From Peptococcaceae bacterium BICA1-7 (lineage in GTDB: Bacteria; Bacillota; Desulfotomaculia; Desulfotomaculales; Desulfocucumaceae), in the NCBI GenBank assembly GCA_000802095.1, contig JUEB01000026.1, forward strand, positions 434,001 through 498,000: 64,000 nt of DNA, read 5' to 3'. The notes below the pieces were generated by a model. That model was not told the origin of the DNA. It saw only the letters and a program-made list of their open reading frames with translations, and ran no database searches. The position numbers and the translations under genes are program-made. This document shows, one piece after another, positions 1 to 7,887 of the stretch. Positions within the stretch are counted from its first letter, which is position 1, and every line of letters starts with the position of its first letter.

Positions 1-1546
1 CCTTGGCCATGTCCACGTCGCGGATCCTGGACTCGGAAGCGGTGAGGTTCTCGGCAGAGGTGTCCAGGTTGGCTATGGTGTGCTCCAGCCTGTTCTGCAC
101 GGCACCCAGCTTGGAGCGCTCGGCGGAAACTGTCTGCAGTGCATTATCAATGGCTGTAATCGCCGCTGCGGCATTTTCCTGACTGGTAACATCAAGGGCG
201 TATTCAGCGCCTACATTGTCGGTGCCATTAGTTACGGCCATGGTAATTGCAAAGCCTTCCTCCTCGTCAATGTCGGTGGAAAGTCCCAAAGCCTTGGTGT
301 TCATCTCAGATATGCTGAGTCCCATGGTTTGGTTTTCATTGGCACCCACCTGGAAGGTCATGCCGTTGTTGACGGCTTTATCCTGGTATGAAATGTCAAA
401 GTCCAAAGCTATGGTTGAAGTGTCCAGCACGGCAGATGTATCCCAAACTTGTACCTCGAAGCTGATGCCATGGTTGTTGTATTTTACTGAGCCGGTAAGA
501 GCTCCAGCACTGTAGTTTATTGTGTCGGACACTATATTATTGCCATCTTTGTCCAGCAAATTAACCCTTACCACACCGTTTTCTATGTCCAGCACCGCCG
601 ACATCCTGGCTATTTCAAACTCAATATTGCCCAGTATATTGACACCGGTAATCTTTGAGTTGGTCAGCCCGGAAACCCGAATGCTGTTGTTTACAGCGAA
701 TGATGTTGTAGCGTCAAATGCGGTAGTACCTTGATGATTGAAAGCCGCAGCCAGTTCAAGAGTAATATTCTTTCCTGCCACTGCATCTTCCCACTGCTTC
801 TGGGTAAAGGTAAAGGACACGCCGTGGTCGTTATAGGTAAACTCACCGTTAGTAAATGATACTGTCACTTTATCATCTATCTGAACAGACGATATTTCCG
901 GTGCGCCTCCGGTAAACAATGCGTCAATCTTTACACTTAACTCACCGGCAGTGTTCTTGGTGATAGTAATGCTGCCCGTGGTAACGTTTGACCAGTCAGC
1001 GTCGGAAGCTGCTGCGAGGGTTATACCTTCAGTTGAGAGAGCAAGGGCATTCAGATCAACAGTCATGCCCAGTCCGGTGGGGTCATATCCCCTTACGTCC
1101 GCCTTGATGGCCTTTACGGTGTCTGCCTTGTCGCCGTTCAGAAGCTTCATGGTGTTGAACTCGGTGGTGTTGGCGATCCTGTTAATTTCCGAGGTCAGCT
1201 GGGTGATTTCCTTCTGAATTTCCTGGCGGTCCGAGGTGACGTTGGTGTCCGAGGCTGCCTGTACGGCCAGCTCGCGCATCCTCTGCAGTATGGAGTGGGT
1301 CTCGTTCAGCGCGCCCTCAGCGGTCTGTATCAGCGAAATTGAGTCCTGGGAGTTCTTGGAGGCCATGGACAGGCCCCTGATCTGGGCTCTCATTTTCTCA
1401 CTGATGGCCAGTCCGGCGGCGTCGTCACCGGCGCGGTTTACACGCAGACCTGATGACAGCTTCTCAATGGACTTCTGGGTTACCGAGTTATTGTTGAATA
1501 ACTGGCGGTAGGTGTTCAGGGCTGAGATGTTGTGATTAATCCTCAT
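1..1546 (-). CDS. fliC: Flagellin (C-terminus cut by window start)
   Basis: Structural subunit of the flagellar filament, exported through the flagellar type III system. The reading frame is open from the ATG at 1546 to base 1 (about 515 residues). The N-terminus [16 protein letters not shown] and the stretch [20 protein letters not shown] are the canonical D0/D1 signature. At the window edge the D1 C-terminal motif ([19 protein letters not shown]) is reached, so only about 35 residues are missing. The central 300 residues are a variable, surface-exposed domain rich in T, N and D. It is the last gene before the edge in the csrA side of the motility block, but has its own SigD promoter. The ATG at 1553 is out of frame. 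Family call is secure. Confidence 0.97.
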   Translation of the reverse strand, partial: MRINHNISALNTYRQLFNNNSVTQKSIEKLSSGLRVNRAGDDAAGLAISEKMRAQIRGLSMASKNSQDSISLIQTAEGALNETHSILQRMRELAVQAASDTNVTSDRQEIQKEITQLTSEINRIANTTEFNTMKLLNGDKADTVKAIKADVRGYDPTGLGMTVDLNALALSTEGITLAAASDADWSNVTTGSITITKNTAGELSVKIDALFTGGAPEISSVQIDDKVTVSFTNGEFTYNDHGVSFTFTQKQWEDAVAGKNITLELAAAFNHQGTTAFDATTSFAVNNSIRVSGLTNSKITGVNILGNIEFEIARMSAVLDIENGVVRVNLLDKDGNNIVSDTINYSAGALTGSVKYNNHGISFEVQVWDTSAVLDTSTIALDFDISYQDKAVNNGMTFQVGANENQTMGLSISEMNTKALGLSTDIDEEEGFAITMAVTNGTDNVGAEYALDVTSQENAAAAITAIDNALQTVSAERSKLGAVQNRLEHTIANLDTSAENLTASESRIRDVDMAK

Positions 1547-1548
1547 TT

Positions 1549-1564
1549 TTCATTCCTCCATGAA
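1549..1564 (-). promoter_or_regulatory. Flagellin SD hairpin, probable CsrA site 1
   Basis: On the minus strand TTCAT and ATGAA form a 5-bp stem whose six-base loop is GGAGGA, the flagellin Shine-Dalgarno sequence, 7 nt before the ATG at 1546. A ribosome binding site displayed in a GGA loop is the known form of CsrA binding site 1 in the Bacillus hag leader. CsrA binding here is inferred. Confidence 0.6.
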
Positions 1565-1574
1565 TTTTAATTAC

Positions 1575-1594
1575 ATACCGCATCCGTGCGGTAT
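1575..1594 (-). promoter_or_regulatory. Flagellin leader hairpin, probable CsrA site 2
   Basis: Minus-strand ATACCGCA and TGCGGTAT form a perfect 8-bp stem with a CGGA tetraloop. The core CACGGATG differs at one position from the CsrA consensus CARGGAUG. It lies 10 nt upstream of the SD hairpin, the arrangement expected for cooperative CsrA binding to both sites. Confidence 0.6.
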
Positions 1595-1640
1595 AATCTT
1601 ACCGGTCGGCCGCCCGGCAAAAATATGGTTCTGATTATAA

Positions 1641-1667
1641 ATATCGACAATAATTCTTAAAGGTTGA
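1641..1667 (-). promoter_or_regulatory. SigD (sigma-28) promoter of flagellin
   Basis: On the minus strand, TCAA (1667-1664), a 15-nt spacer, then GTCGATAT (1648-1641). The SigD consensus is TAAA-N15-GCCGATAT, so spacing is exact with one mismatch in each box. Transcription would begin near 1634 and give an 88-nt leader containing both hairpins. Confidence 0.65.
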
Positions 1668-1686
1668 GGGCCAGGCAATAATTTTT

Positions 1687-1920
1687 TTATTTTTTACCCA
1701 ACATTTTTTTCGACAGCATTTCCTGTAATTCCTGCCTGGCGGATACTGCGGAAGCATTTTCCTCCATTATTGCCCTGTATATCTCTTCTCTGTATATCTC
1801 CATACTATGGGGTGCTTCTATCCCTATTCGGACCGTCTCACCTGATATATCGGCCACGGTTATCCTTATTTCTCCCCCAATTATTATGGTTTGCCCTTTT
1901 TTCCTTGCCAGCACCAGCAT
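1687..1920 (-). CDS. csrA: Translational regulator CsrA
   Basis: RNA-binding protein that blocks translation by binding GGA motifs in hairpin loops, classically of flagellin mRNA in Firmicutes. At 77 residues it has the usual length; it begins MLVLARKKGQTIIIGG and contains the conserved strand IRIGIEAP (as VRIGIEAPHSMEIYREEIY). The ATG at 1920 lies directly behind the fliW stop codon (TAA, then one base), so the two are translationally coupled. It is encoded just upstream of its likely target, the flagellin gene, which has two GGA-loop hairpins in its leader. Confidence 0.97.
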   Translation of the reverse strand: MLVLARKKGQTIIIGGEIRITVADISGETVRIGIEAPHSMEIYREEIYRAIMEENASAVSARQELQEMLSKKMLGKK

Positions 1921-1921
1921 A

Positions 1922-2359
1922 TTAACGCCCCTTTTCTTCTTTTATTATAGCCAGGGGCATCCTTACCGAATATTTTTTTTCATTTAGCACAACCTGTTTT
2001 CCCAGCAGGTCTTTGGTATTTATAACTATTGGGGCCAGAAGGTTTGCGGTGGCGTTCTCAAAGCCCCGGCTTATATTTACAGTGCAGAAAACAGCCACCT
2101 GGGATTCATCCTTTATTTTCAGCTGGCTGACTATCTCGTCTTCCAAATCAAACTCGTACCCGCTAAAAGCCTCGAAGGGGTTAATAACAATAAGGCCCAT
2201 TCCGGTCTGCTTAACGCTCTCCAGAAAGAAAAAGGGAGATTCCTCATTTGCCGCCACAAGAAAATACTCATTATGCTCCAGACCCGGTATTCCCCAGGGA
2301 AAGGAAATTTTTTTCAGTTCTTCACCGGCATTCTCTTCAGTTTTGGGCTGCGCGTTCAT
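1922..2359 (-). CDS. fliW: Flagellar assembly factor FliW
   Basis: Protein antagonist of CsrA and binding partner of flagellin: when filament subunits are exported, free FliW sequesters CsrA and flagellin translation resumes. The 145 residues match the family length and carry the typical motifs FPWGIPGLEHNEYFL and NLLAPIVINTKDLLGKQVVL. A GGAGG ribosome site precedes the ATG at 2359. It overlaps no neighbour but abuts csrA, so the CsrA-FliW-flagellin partner switch is complete in this window. Confidence 0.96.
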   Translation of the reverse strand: MNAQPKTEENAGEELKKISFPWGIPGLEHNEYFLVAANEESPFFFLESVKQTGMGLIVINPFEAFSGYEFDLEDEIVSQLKIKDESQVAVFCTVNISRGFENATANLLAPIVINTKDLLGKQVVLNEKKYSVRMPLAIIKEEKGR

Positions 2360-2463
2360 TTATGAGTCCTCCTTGAATTAATACAAATTTAAGATGCTGT
2401 GTTCAGGTCATAATGCGGCATTTATCTTTTATGGGATCGGGGGTGTACTACTCTTATATTTAG

Positions 2464-2488
2464 AAAGCACCAATATTTATGGTGCTTT
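2464..2488 (-). terminator. Hairpin after the FlaG-like gene
   Basis: AAAGCACC and GGTGCTTT form an 8-bp stem with a 9-nt loop immediately after the stop codon of the FlaG-like gene, followed on the minus strand by CTAAATAT. The T-run is short and interrupted, so this is a weak or partial terminator between that gene and fliW. Confidence 0.4.
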
Positions 2489-2489
2489 A

Positions 2490-2843
2490 CTATACATATC
2501 CATTCAATACTCTTCCCCTGTTTTCTTTCACTTCCTCCAGCCAGGCCTCGGCCTCCTGCAGGGTGTAATCCTTCTCCGCCCCGGTCCGCCGGTCTCTGGC
2601 CGATATTCTGGGCTTTTTTTTGTCCTTTAGCTTCACCTTGAACTCCAGGGGCTGGTTAAACATCTCGGCGGCCTTGCGCATCCGCTCTGCTGCCTTATTG
2701 AGCTGGTATATCTGCTTGCGCAATTCCGGGTCTTCTGTTTGTATAAGCTCCTGCTCCGCCGGGGTTTTTACAGTCTTGGCCTCCACTGCCTTGGCAGCCT
2801 CCTGGGCAATAAGCGCCTGCAGTCCCCCCGCCCCTATTTTCAT
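2490..2843 (-). CDS. Small flagellar-locus protein, FlaG-like
   Basis: 117-residue soluble protein with no signal peptide. The C-terminal half (LEFKVKLKDKKKPRISARDRRTGAEKDYTLQEAEAWLEEV) resembles the beta-rich core of FlaG-type proteins, which have a short strand, a D-x-x-T-G-E turn and a closing helix. The N-terminal half is helical and charged. It stands between flgL and fliW, where Bacillus has yviE, so a role in filament or hook-junction assembly is plausible. FlaG membership is a weak call made by pattern only; it may be a lineage-specific protein. Confidence 0.55.
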   Translation of the reverse strand: MKIGAGGLQALIAQEAAKAVEAKTVKTPAEQELIQTEDPELRKQIYQLNKAAERMRKAAEMFNQPLEFKVKLKDKKKPRISARDRRTGAEKDYTLQEAEAWLEEVKENRGRVLNGYV

Positions 2844-2863
2844 ATTGAATCACTACCTTCCCT

Positions 2864-4141
2864 CTACCTGAGAAAGTCCAAAAGAGAAACCTTCATAATG
2901 TTGGCCCCTGAGGCCAGCGAAGCTTCAAAGCTGGCCTGCTCCTGGCTCATGTCAATGGATAGCTTGTACATGTCGGCCCCCTCCAAAAGGTTAAGGGTTT
3001 CTTTAAACTTTGTCTCCATATCCCTCATCTGGTCCTGCAGCGCCTCGAAATGCCTGGTCCGGGAGCCCACGCCCACCCTTCTTTCCAGCACCTGGTCGGT
3101 TACAAGCTGCACCTCATCTATACGGTCCATTATGGCCTCGGTGTCGTCGACACCGAGGCTGTCTCTCAGCTTAAACAAAACATCAAACACTCCCTGGTCC
3201 AGTACGTCTTTGCCAGCCACCGTCAGCGCATTGGCCACCTCGTACTGGCCGGGGGCTATCTCCTCGCCATGTCCAAACACTCCCTGCTTGTGGTTTATAC
3301 TTATCCTGAAGGAGTCCCCAATGGCTGTCCCGGACATGTCTATCTGCAAACCGTACAGTTCGTCGGCTGGATTCACGTCTATGTCCACTATATTTCCGCC
3401 TGCGTCAACATTCCAGGCCAGAGGTGAAATCAAACCAGCATCCGGAGTGCTGCCGTCCAGGGTGGTCATATCGGTTATGGTAAAGGTATTGGCGCCGGTC
3501 CGGGTTATGGTGAACATGCCGGTATTGGCAAGAATGTCCGGCCTTTCGGTCACTTCGGGCACCACCCCGGTAGTGGAGAGCAGCGGCTTAACCTCATAGC
3601 CCCTGGTTACCCCTGCCGCGTCAATGCGGTAATCATCGCCGGAAAGCACCTCCCGGTAAATACCGTTAAAGTCTCCGGTGAATATAATACTGTCTCCTAC
3701 TCTTTCAAAGGGCGCCCGGTTGTTTTTTGTGCCGGCGTATATATAGCGGCCTCCTATGCTGGAATTGGCCAGGTCCTTAACGTGGTCTATTATTTTATCA
3801 ATCTGCTCGGCGATGGCCTTCCTGTCCTGGCTGTCGTAGGTCTCGTTGGACCCCTGTACGGCCAGCTCGCCGGCCTGGTGAAGCAAGTCTCCCAGGGTTT
3901 GCATGGAGCTGTCGCTAAGATTTAGATAACCAAGTCCGTCATCTATATTTTTTTCGTACTGCTCCATATAAGAAAGTGAGGCCTTGACTGACAGCACCTG
4001 GCTTAAATTTTCAGGCTTATCGCTGAGCCTGATCATTGATTTGCTGGTGGACACCTGCTCATAGGTGCGGGCCAGCTTGCTCATGTTCTTGTGTATGTTG
4101 TTAATAACAGAGCTGGATATAAATTTATTGGTTATCCTCAT
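2864..4141 (-). CDS. flgL: Flagellar hook-associated protein 3 (FlgL)
   Basis: Second hook-filament junction protein, exported through the flagellar apparatus. The N-terminus MRITNKFISSSVINNIHKNM and the D1 helix (SDKPENLSQVLSVKASL) are flagellin-like. GGRYIYAGTKNNRAPFERVGDSIIFTGD is a hallmark of FlgL (YIFAGTK...). The C-terminus LSIDMSQEQASFEASLASGANIMKVSLLDFLR is the conserved D0 helix. I take the ATG at 4141 as the start, because AAGGAGT stands 9 nt upstream; the frame is also open to a TTG at 4147. It follows flgK by 13 nt in the same operon. Confidence 0.95.
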   Translation of the reverse strand: MRITNKFISSSVINNIHKNMSKLARTYEQVSTSKSMIRLSDKPENLSQVLSVKASLSYMEQYEKNIDDGLGYLNLSDSSMQTLGDLLHQAGELAVQGSNETYDSQDRKAIAEQIDKIIDHVKDLANSSIGGRYIYAGTKNNRAPFERVGDSIIFTGDFNGIYREVLSGDDYRIDAAGVTRGYEVKPLLSTTGVVPEVTERPDILANTGMFTITRTGANTFTITDMTTLDGSTPDAGLISPLAWNVDAGGNIVDIDVNPADELYGLQIDMSGTAIGDSFRISINHKQGVFGHGEEIAPGQYEVANALTVAGKDVLDQGVFDVLFKLRDSLGVDDTEAIMDRIDEVQLVTDQVLERRVGVGSRTRHFEALQDQMRDMETKFKETLNLLEGADMYKLSIDMSQEQASFEASLASGANIMKVSLLDFLR

Positions 4142-4154
4142 GGCCAATCACTCC

Positions 4155-5636
4155 TTAATACTGCATCATCCGGTTAATCAGGTAGTCCAGCAGTCCGTCA
4201 ACCATACTGACAACCCTGGCCGATCCCTGGTAACCGTACTGGAACTGCACCATTTTAGTAAGCTCCTCATCCACCGAAACCCCAGACACCGACTCCCTCA
4301 GGCTGAACATCTGCTCCTGTATGGCCTGCTGGCTGATAGCCATTCCGTCGGTACCCTGGGCCTTGGTGCCCACATCGGTGACCAGCATCTGGTAGCACTC
4401 CTCTAAGGTATAGTCCCTTACGGGATAATAAAGCTCCGCGTAGGCCGCCGGGTCTTCGGCCAGTGTTATGGTCATGTCGCCCTGCCTTATGTCTGCTATA
4501 AGTCCTGCCTTGGTGCCGTCTATTACATTGGGGTCGCTAACCACAGCGGGATTTACCTGGAAGTTCCCCCCATTTAGAGAGCCGACGAAAAAACTGGGCA
4601 TAGTTGAGGCCGGTGGTGTCGATATTGCAGACTGTATTTTACTTTTTAGAGTAACAGACATGTCATTCATTACATTTTTAAAATATATTATTTCCTGCCT
4701 GGCCTTTTCCAGTCCCAGAAGGGACCCGCCAGTGTTATAGTCGTTCCTCATGGCGGTAAGGTCCGCCACCTCTCCCAGGCCGGCCTCGTGCAGCTCCAGA
4801 TTTCCGGTAATACTGTCAATGCTCAGGGAGAAATTTTTATCGTCTCTGGGAATGGTGGTTATGGTAACTCCAAAGAAAGACATGGTTACCTCTCCGGTGG
4901 GCTTTCCGCCGGCATCATTATGGTGCTGCACCGTAAGGGGCCCGTACTTGGAAAGCTCGTCCAGCAAAAGATCCCTTTTATCCTCCAGGTCATTGGGCCG
5001 CTGCCCGATCCTGTAGATCTTTACCATGTCCTCTGTATAATTCTGTATCTGCACCAAAAGGTCGTTAACTCTGTCCACCTGATCCTTTATCTGCCCTCTG
5101 TCTACATTGGGCAGAGTGCCAGGCTGCATTATGCTTTCCTGAATATAGGTGAGCTGGTCGTGAGTGTAGGTCATCAGCGATCCCAGCTGCACTCCCATTT
5201 CCATTACCACGGCCTTGACTCCAGGGTCCTGGGGGTTATTGTTAAGGTTCTGCCAGCCCTTGAAGAACTCCGTCATCTGTTCTTCTATTCCTTCGGCGGC
5301 AGGCTCTGCAAAACAGGCCTCCACCCTTTTAAAAATGCTAATCTGGTCTTCCCAGTAATAGCGGCCGGTGTTGGAGTTTCTTACCTGGGGATCCATGTAT
5401 TCGTCCCGTACACGCCTTACCAGGAGAGTTTTCATACCGGTGCCTAGCTGCCCCGGAGTAACAGATGAATCCCACTCCGGCTGGGTATACGGATCAGTCT
5501 GAGTGATCACCGCCTCCTGCCTGGTATAACCCTCTGTACTGGCGTTGGCCAGGTTATGGCCGGTAACATCCAGTGCCCTCTGGTGAGTTTGAAGACCTCT
5601 TCTGCCTATTTCCAGTCCAAAAAATGTACCGGGCAC
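4155..5636 (-). CDS. flgK: Flagellar hook-associated protein 1 (FlgK)
   Basis: First hook-filament junction protein. The N-terminal rod/hook signature FFGLEIGRRGLQTHQRALDVTGHNLANASTEGYTRQ and the C-terminal SVSGVSVDEELTKMVQFQYGYQGSARVVSMVDGLLDYLINRM are both intact; the length, about 493 residues, is normal. AAGGA lies 10 nt before GTG 5636, which I prefer over the GTG at 5645, where the ribosome site would touch the start codon. A dispersed repeat fills the 150-bp gap to flgN upstream, unusual inside a flagellar operon. Confidence 0.95.
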   Translation of the reverse strand: MPGTFFGLEIGRRGLQTHQRALDVTGHNLANASTEGYTRQEAVITQTDPYTQPEWDSSVTPGQLGTGMKTLLVRRVRDEYMDPQVRNSNTGRYYWEDQISIFKRVEACFAEPAAEGIEEQMTEFFKGWQNLNNNPQDPGVKAVVMEMGVQLGSLMTYTHDQLTYIQESIMQPGTLPNVDRGQIKDQVDRVNDLLVQIQNYTEDMVKIYRIGQRPNDLEDKRDLLLDELSKYGPLTVQHHNDAGGKPTGEVTMSFFGVTITTIPRDDKNFSLSIDSITGNLELHEAGLGEVADLTAMRNDYNTGGSLLGLEKARQEIIYFKNVMNDMSVTLKSKIQSAISTPPASTMPSFFVGSLNGGNFQVNPAVVSDPNVIDGTKAGLIADIRQGDMTITLAEDPAAYAELYYPVRDYTLEECYQMLVTDVGTKAQGTDGMAISQQAIQEQMFSLRESVSGVSVDEELTKMVQFQYGYQGSARVVSMVDGLLDYLINRMMQY

Positions 5637-5652
5637 AAAGAACACTTCCTTT

Positions 5653-5789
5653 TCTTATACTGTTTGCAACTCCTGTCAGGAGACGGGAGATGCTATGGGT
5701 AATACCTGAAGCAGGAGACGGTAGACGGGAGTTGCTGCATGCAATGCCATGGGGTCAAACGACCACAAAGTCACTCCCGTTAGCATAAG
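5653..5789. repeat. Dispersed repeat family A, copy 1
   Basis: Intergenic element between flgN and flgK. It starts with CTTATACTG, continues with GGAGAC-type heptamers (CAGGAGACGGGAG twice) and contains the core GCATGC-ATGCC-TGGGG-ACGACC that is also found in the copies at 37773 and 47167. No ORF. Confidence 0.65.
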
Positions 5790-6281
5790 TTAAACTTTTT
5801 TATCCAGCAGGGAAAGGTTTGGACTATCCTCGGCCTTTTTGCCCTGCGGGGTATACACATTTTTCCCTCCCGGGGAAAAGGTTCTTAATATAATGGCATT
5901 AAACCTCAAGGCCTGTTTTGTAAGATCTCCGTTGAGCCGGTTTATACCGGTCAGCTCCTGGACGCTGACACTCATATTCTCCAGCAGCTTATTAAGCTTT
6001 TCTCTGAATTCCGGCGGGGCTTTTTCAGCAAATTGGCTTAAAACCGCATCCTTTTCAATTCCCAATTCTCCGGCCAGCCTGTCGGTGTTTTTCTTTCTTT
6101 CTTTTTCACACCTGTCTATTATTCCGGCCACTGCCTCTTCCCTGCCCACTATCTCGGGCAGCTTGCCGGCATCTAATTGACGCAACGCCCGGTTATGCTC
6201 CCGGGCGATGTTTATAAGCTGCTTAATATTCTCATCCTGCTTTTCCAGGTTTTTCACCAGTTCCGGCCATAATGACTCCAT
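5790..6281 (-). CDS. flgN: Flagellar export chaperone FlgN
   Basis: Type III chaperone for the hook-filament junction proteins FlgK and FlgL. The 163-residue all-helical protein has the FlgN layout: a long N-terminal helix (WPELVKNLEKQDENIKQLINIAREHNRALRQLDAGKLPEIVGREEAVAG) then a second coiled coil ending near residue 140. It sits 10 nt downstream of flgM and just upstream of flgK, its client. Sequence conservation in this family is low, so the call rests on helix pattern and position together. Confidence 0.88.
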   Translation of the reverse strand: MESLWPELVKNLEKQDENIKQLINIAREHNRALRQLDAGKLPEIVGREEAVAGIIDRCEKERKKNTDRLAGELGIEKDAVLSQFAEKAPPEFREKLNKLLENMSVSVQELTGINRLNGDLTKQALRFNAIILRTFSPGGKNVYTPQGKKAEDSPNLSLLDKKV

Positions 6282-6291
6282 CTTTATCCCC

Positions 6292-6588
6292 TTATATGTG
6301 TTTATCCAGGAGTCTCTCCTCTATGATGCCCTCGGCTATCTTCCTGGCATCCGCCCTATAGGTGCCTCCTGCAATCTCCCTTTTCAGCTGCTGTACCTTT
6401 TCCTCACGGATCTCAGGCATATCCTTAAGGGCCGACTTTACTTCCTGAATCTCCCTGGCCTGCACCGACAGCTCCAGGGTGTCCTCTCCGCCCTTTACCG
6501 GGGCGTCCTTACGGGAAGTGCCCTCATTTTTCCTGGTCTGATAGGCCTTCATTACATCTTTTATATTTCCGTAATTGTTTACTTTCAC
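6292..6588 (-). CDS. flgM: Anti-sigma-28 factor FlgM
   Basis: Inhibitor of SigD that is exported once the hook is complete, releasing late flagellar transcription. The N-terminus MKVNNYGNIKDVMKAYQ is the usual disordered secretion region; the C-terminal helices (DTLELSVQAREIQEVKSALKDMPEIREEKVQQLKREIAGGTYRADARKIAEGIIEE) bind sigma. I place the start at GTG 6588 because family members begin MKIN.YG; the frame also opens at GTG 6597. First gene of the operon, with a SigD promoter directly upstream. Confidence 0.93.
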   Translation of the reverse strand: MKVNNYGNIKDVMKAYQTRKNEGTSRKDAPVKGGEDTLELSVQAREIQEVKSALKDMPEIREEKVQQLKREIAGGTYRADARKIAEGIIEERLLDKHI

Positions 6589-6623
6589 AGCAATCACCCG
6601 GCCATTTAATATTTCTATTTATA

Positions 6624-6650
6624 ATTTCGTCAGAAGACCGAAAAACTTTA
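6624..6650 (-). promoter_or_regulatory. SigD promoter of flgM operon
   Basis: Minus strand: TAAAGTTT (6650-6643), an 11-nt spacer, then GACGAAAT (6631-6624). The -35 box is a perfect match to the extended sigma-28 consensus TAAAGTTT-N11-GCCGATAA; the -10 box matches 5 of 8. It lies 36 nt before the flgM start. Confidence 0.65.
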
Positions 6651-6677
6651 ATTTTTTCTCATAAGAATTGAACCCGG

Positions 6678-6782
6678 TCGGAATACAGAATACAGGAGTC
6701 AGAATTCAGAATGGTTTGGGTGATCCTTATAAAATATATGGCTTATATTCTGAATTCTGTATTCCGGGTTCTGAATTCCGCC
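6678..6782. repeat. Heptamer repeat family B, copy 1
   Basis: Spacer between flgM and cheB. GTCGGAATACAGAATACAGG-type 7-bp units on the left are mirrored by ATTCTGAATTCTGTATTCC on the right, giving a long imperfect hairpin of GAAT(A/T)CA heptamers around an AT-rich centre. No coding potential. Confidence 0.7.
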
Positions 6783-6796
6783 ACCGGTACGGTGAC

Positions 6797-6815
6797 ACCG
6801 CCCACACAGGGCGGT
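6797..6815 (+). terminator. GC hairpin at the end of cheB
   Basis: ACCGCCC and GGGCGGT form a 7-bp stem with an ACACA loop, followed on the plus strand by TTTTAT. It touches the cheB stop codon. The T-run is on the plus strand although the gene is on the minus strand, so it may act as a 3-prime end structure for cheB or belong to the adjacent repeat. Confidence 0.45.
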
Positions 6816-6816
6816 T

Positions 6817-7887
6817 TTATACATTTCTAACTATTTCCTTTGCTATGTCATGCAGGGGGAGTACCTTCCCGGCTCCCCCGATGTCTATGGCCGCCTTGGG
6901 CATTCCGAATACTACACAGGTGCTCTGGTCCTCGGCCACGGTATACCCGTTTTTCTGCTTTATTGCCAGCATACCCTGGGCCCCGTCCCTCCCCATGCCG
7001 GTCAGAAGAACTCCCATGGCCTGACTGCCAAAAACCTCTGCGGCCGATTTCATAACCACGTCCACCGATGGCCTGAAGCCTCCCGGAGGTACTGGCGCGC
7101 CACCGGGATCAAGGTTTACCGAGGCAGAACCCGGCCTCCCCCTGAATGTAAGATCAAAGCCCGCCGGTGAGACAAGCACCATGCCGGGCTTTATTTTGTC
7201 TCCATTTTCAGCGTGCTTTACTTTAACCATGGACTTTCTGTCCAGGTGCTCAGCCATTGGCCCTGAAAAGCCTACCGGTATGTGCTGCACTATGACAAAG
7301 CCTACCGGAATATTTTCCGGCAGCCTGGGTATTACCTGCTGAAGGGCCGCCGGACCGCCGGTGGAAGACCCTATAACTACTATATCGTACTTTTTCCCGG
7401 CTAATGCGGCAGTACCGGTATCAACCTTTTTTTCTACAACGGCTGCTTGCCTTTGAAGCACCGGCCTGGCTGCCGGCGCCGGCATTCTTCTGAGAGATGC
7501 CTGGGCCGCGGCCTTTATCTTGTATTTCAAATCAGCCACCATGGCTGCCATTTCTCCCGGTCTGGTGGGCTTGGCCACGAAATCCACGGCCCCCAGGGCC
7601 AGTGCCTGCATGGTGGCCCTGGCGCCCTCGGTGGTGTGGGCGCTCAGCATTATTACCGGCACCGGATTTGTTTTCATAAGCCTGCCGAGAGTGGTCAGCC
7701 CGTCAAGCACCGGCATTTCCACATCAAGTGTAACTACCTGTGGCCTTAGGCTGATAATTTTCTTAAGGGCCTCCTCGCCGTCAGAGGCTGTATCAATTAC
7801 CTTTACATTGCCATCATCTTCCAGAAAGCGGGTGATCAGGCGTCTCATCAATGATGAGTCATCTACCACCAGGACCCTAATTGGCAT
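6817..7887 (-). CDS. cheB: Chemotaxis protein-glutamate methylesterase CheB
   Basis: Response regulator that demethylates (and deamidates) chemoreceptors when phosphorylated by CheA, giving adaptation. Receiver domain residues 1-120 with D9, D10, phospho-acceptor D55 and K107-type KPTRPGE. The C-terminal methylesterase domain begins YDIVVIGSSTGGPAAL (catalytic Ser) and contains VQHIPVGFSGPMAEHLD (His) and LLTGMGRDGAQGM (Asp). At 356 residues the protein is full length. Its start overlaps the cheA stop by 11 bp, so it is the terminal gene of a cheW-cheA-cheB run. No cheR or cheY occurs in the window. Confidence 0.97.
   Translation of the reverse strand: MPIRVLVVDDSSLMRRLITRFLEDDGNVKVIDTASDGEEALKKIISLRPQVVTLDVEMPVLDGLTTLGRLMKTNPVPVIMLSAHTTEGARATMQALALGAVDFVAKPTRPGEMAAMVADLKYKIKAAAQASLRRMPAPAARPVLQRQAAVVEKKVDTGTAALAGKKYDIVVIGSSTGGPAALQQVIPRLPENIPVGFVIVQHIPVGFSGPMAEHLDRKSMVKVKHAENGDKIKPGMVLVSPAGFDLTFRGRPGSASVNLDPGGAPVPPGGFRPSVDVVMKSAAEVFGSQAMGVLLTGMGRDGAQGMLAIKQKNGYTVAEDQSTCVVFGMPKAAIDIGGAGKVLPLHDIAKEIVRNV

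Noticed and set aside
2400-2465. SigD promoter for fliW-csrA (TAAA..CCCGATCC)
   Set aside because: Spacing is 17 rather than 15 and the -10 box matches only 5 of 8.
2739-3599. Long plus-strand ORF of 286 codons antisense to flgL
   Set aside because: Shadow frame: Ser/Leu-rich, no ribosome site, flgL is fully supported on the other strand.
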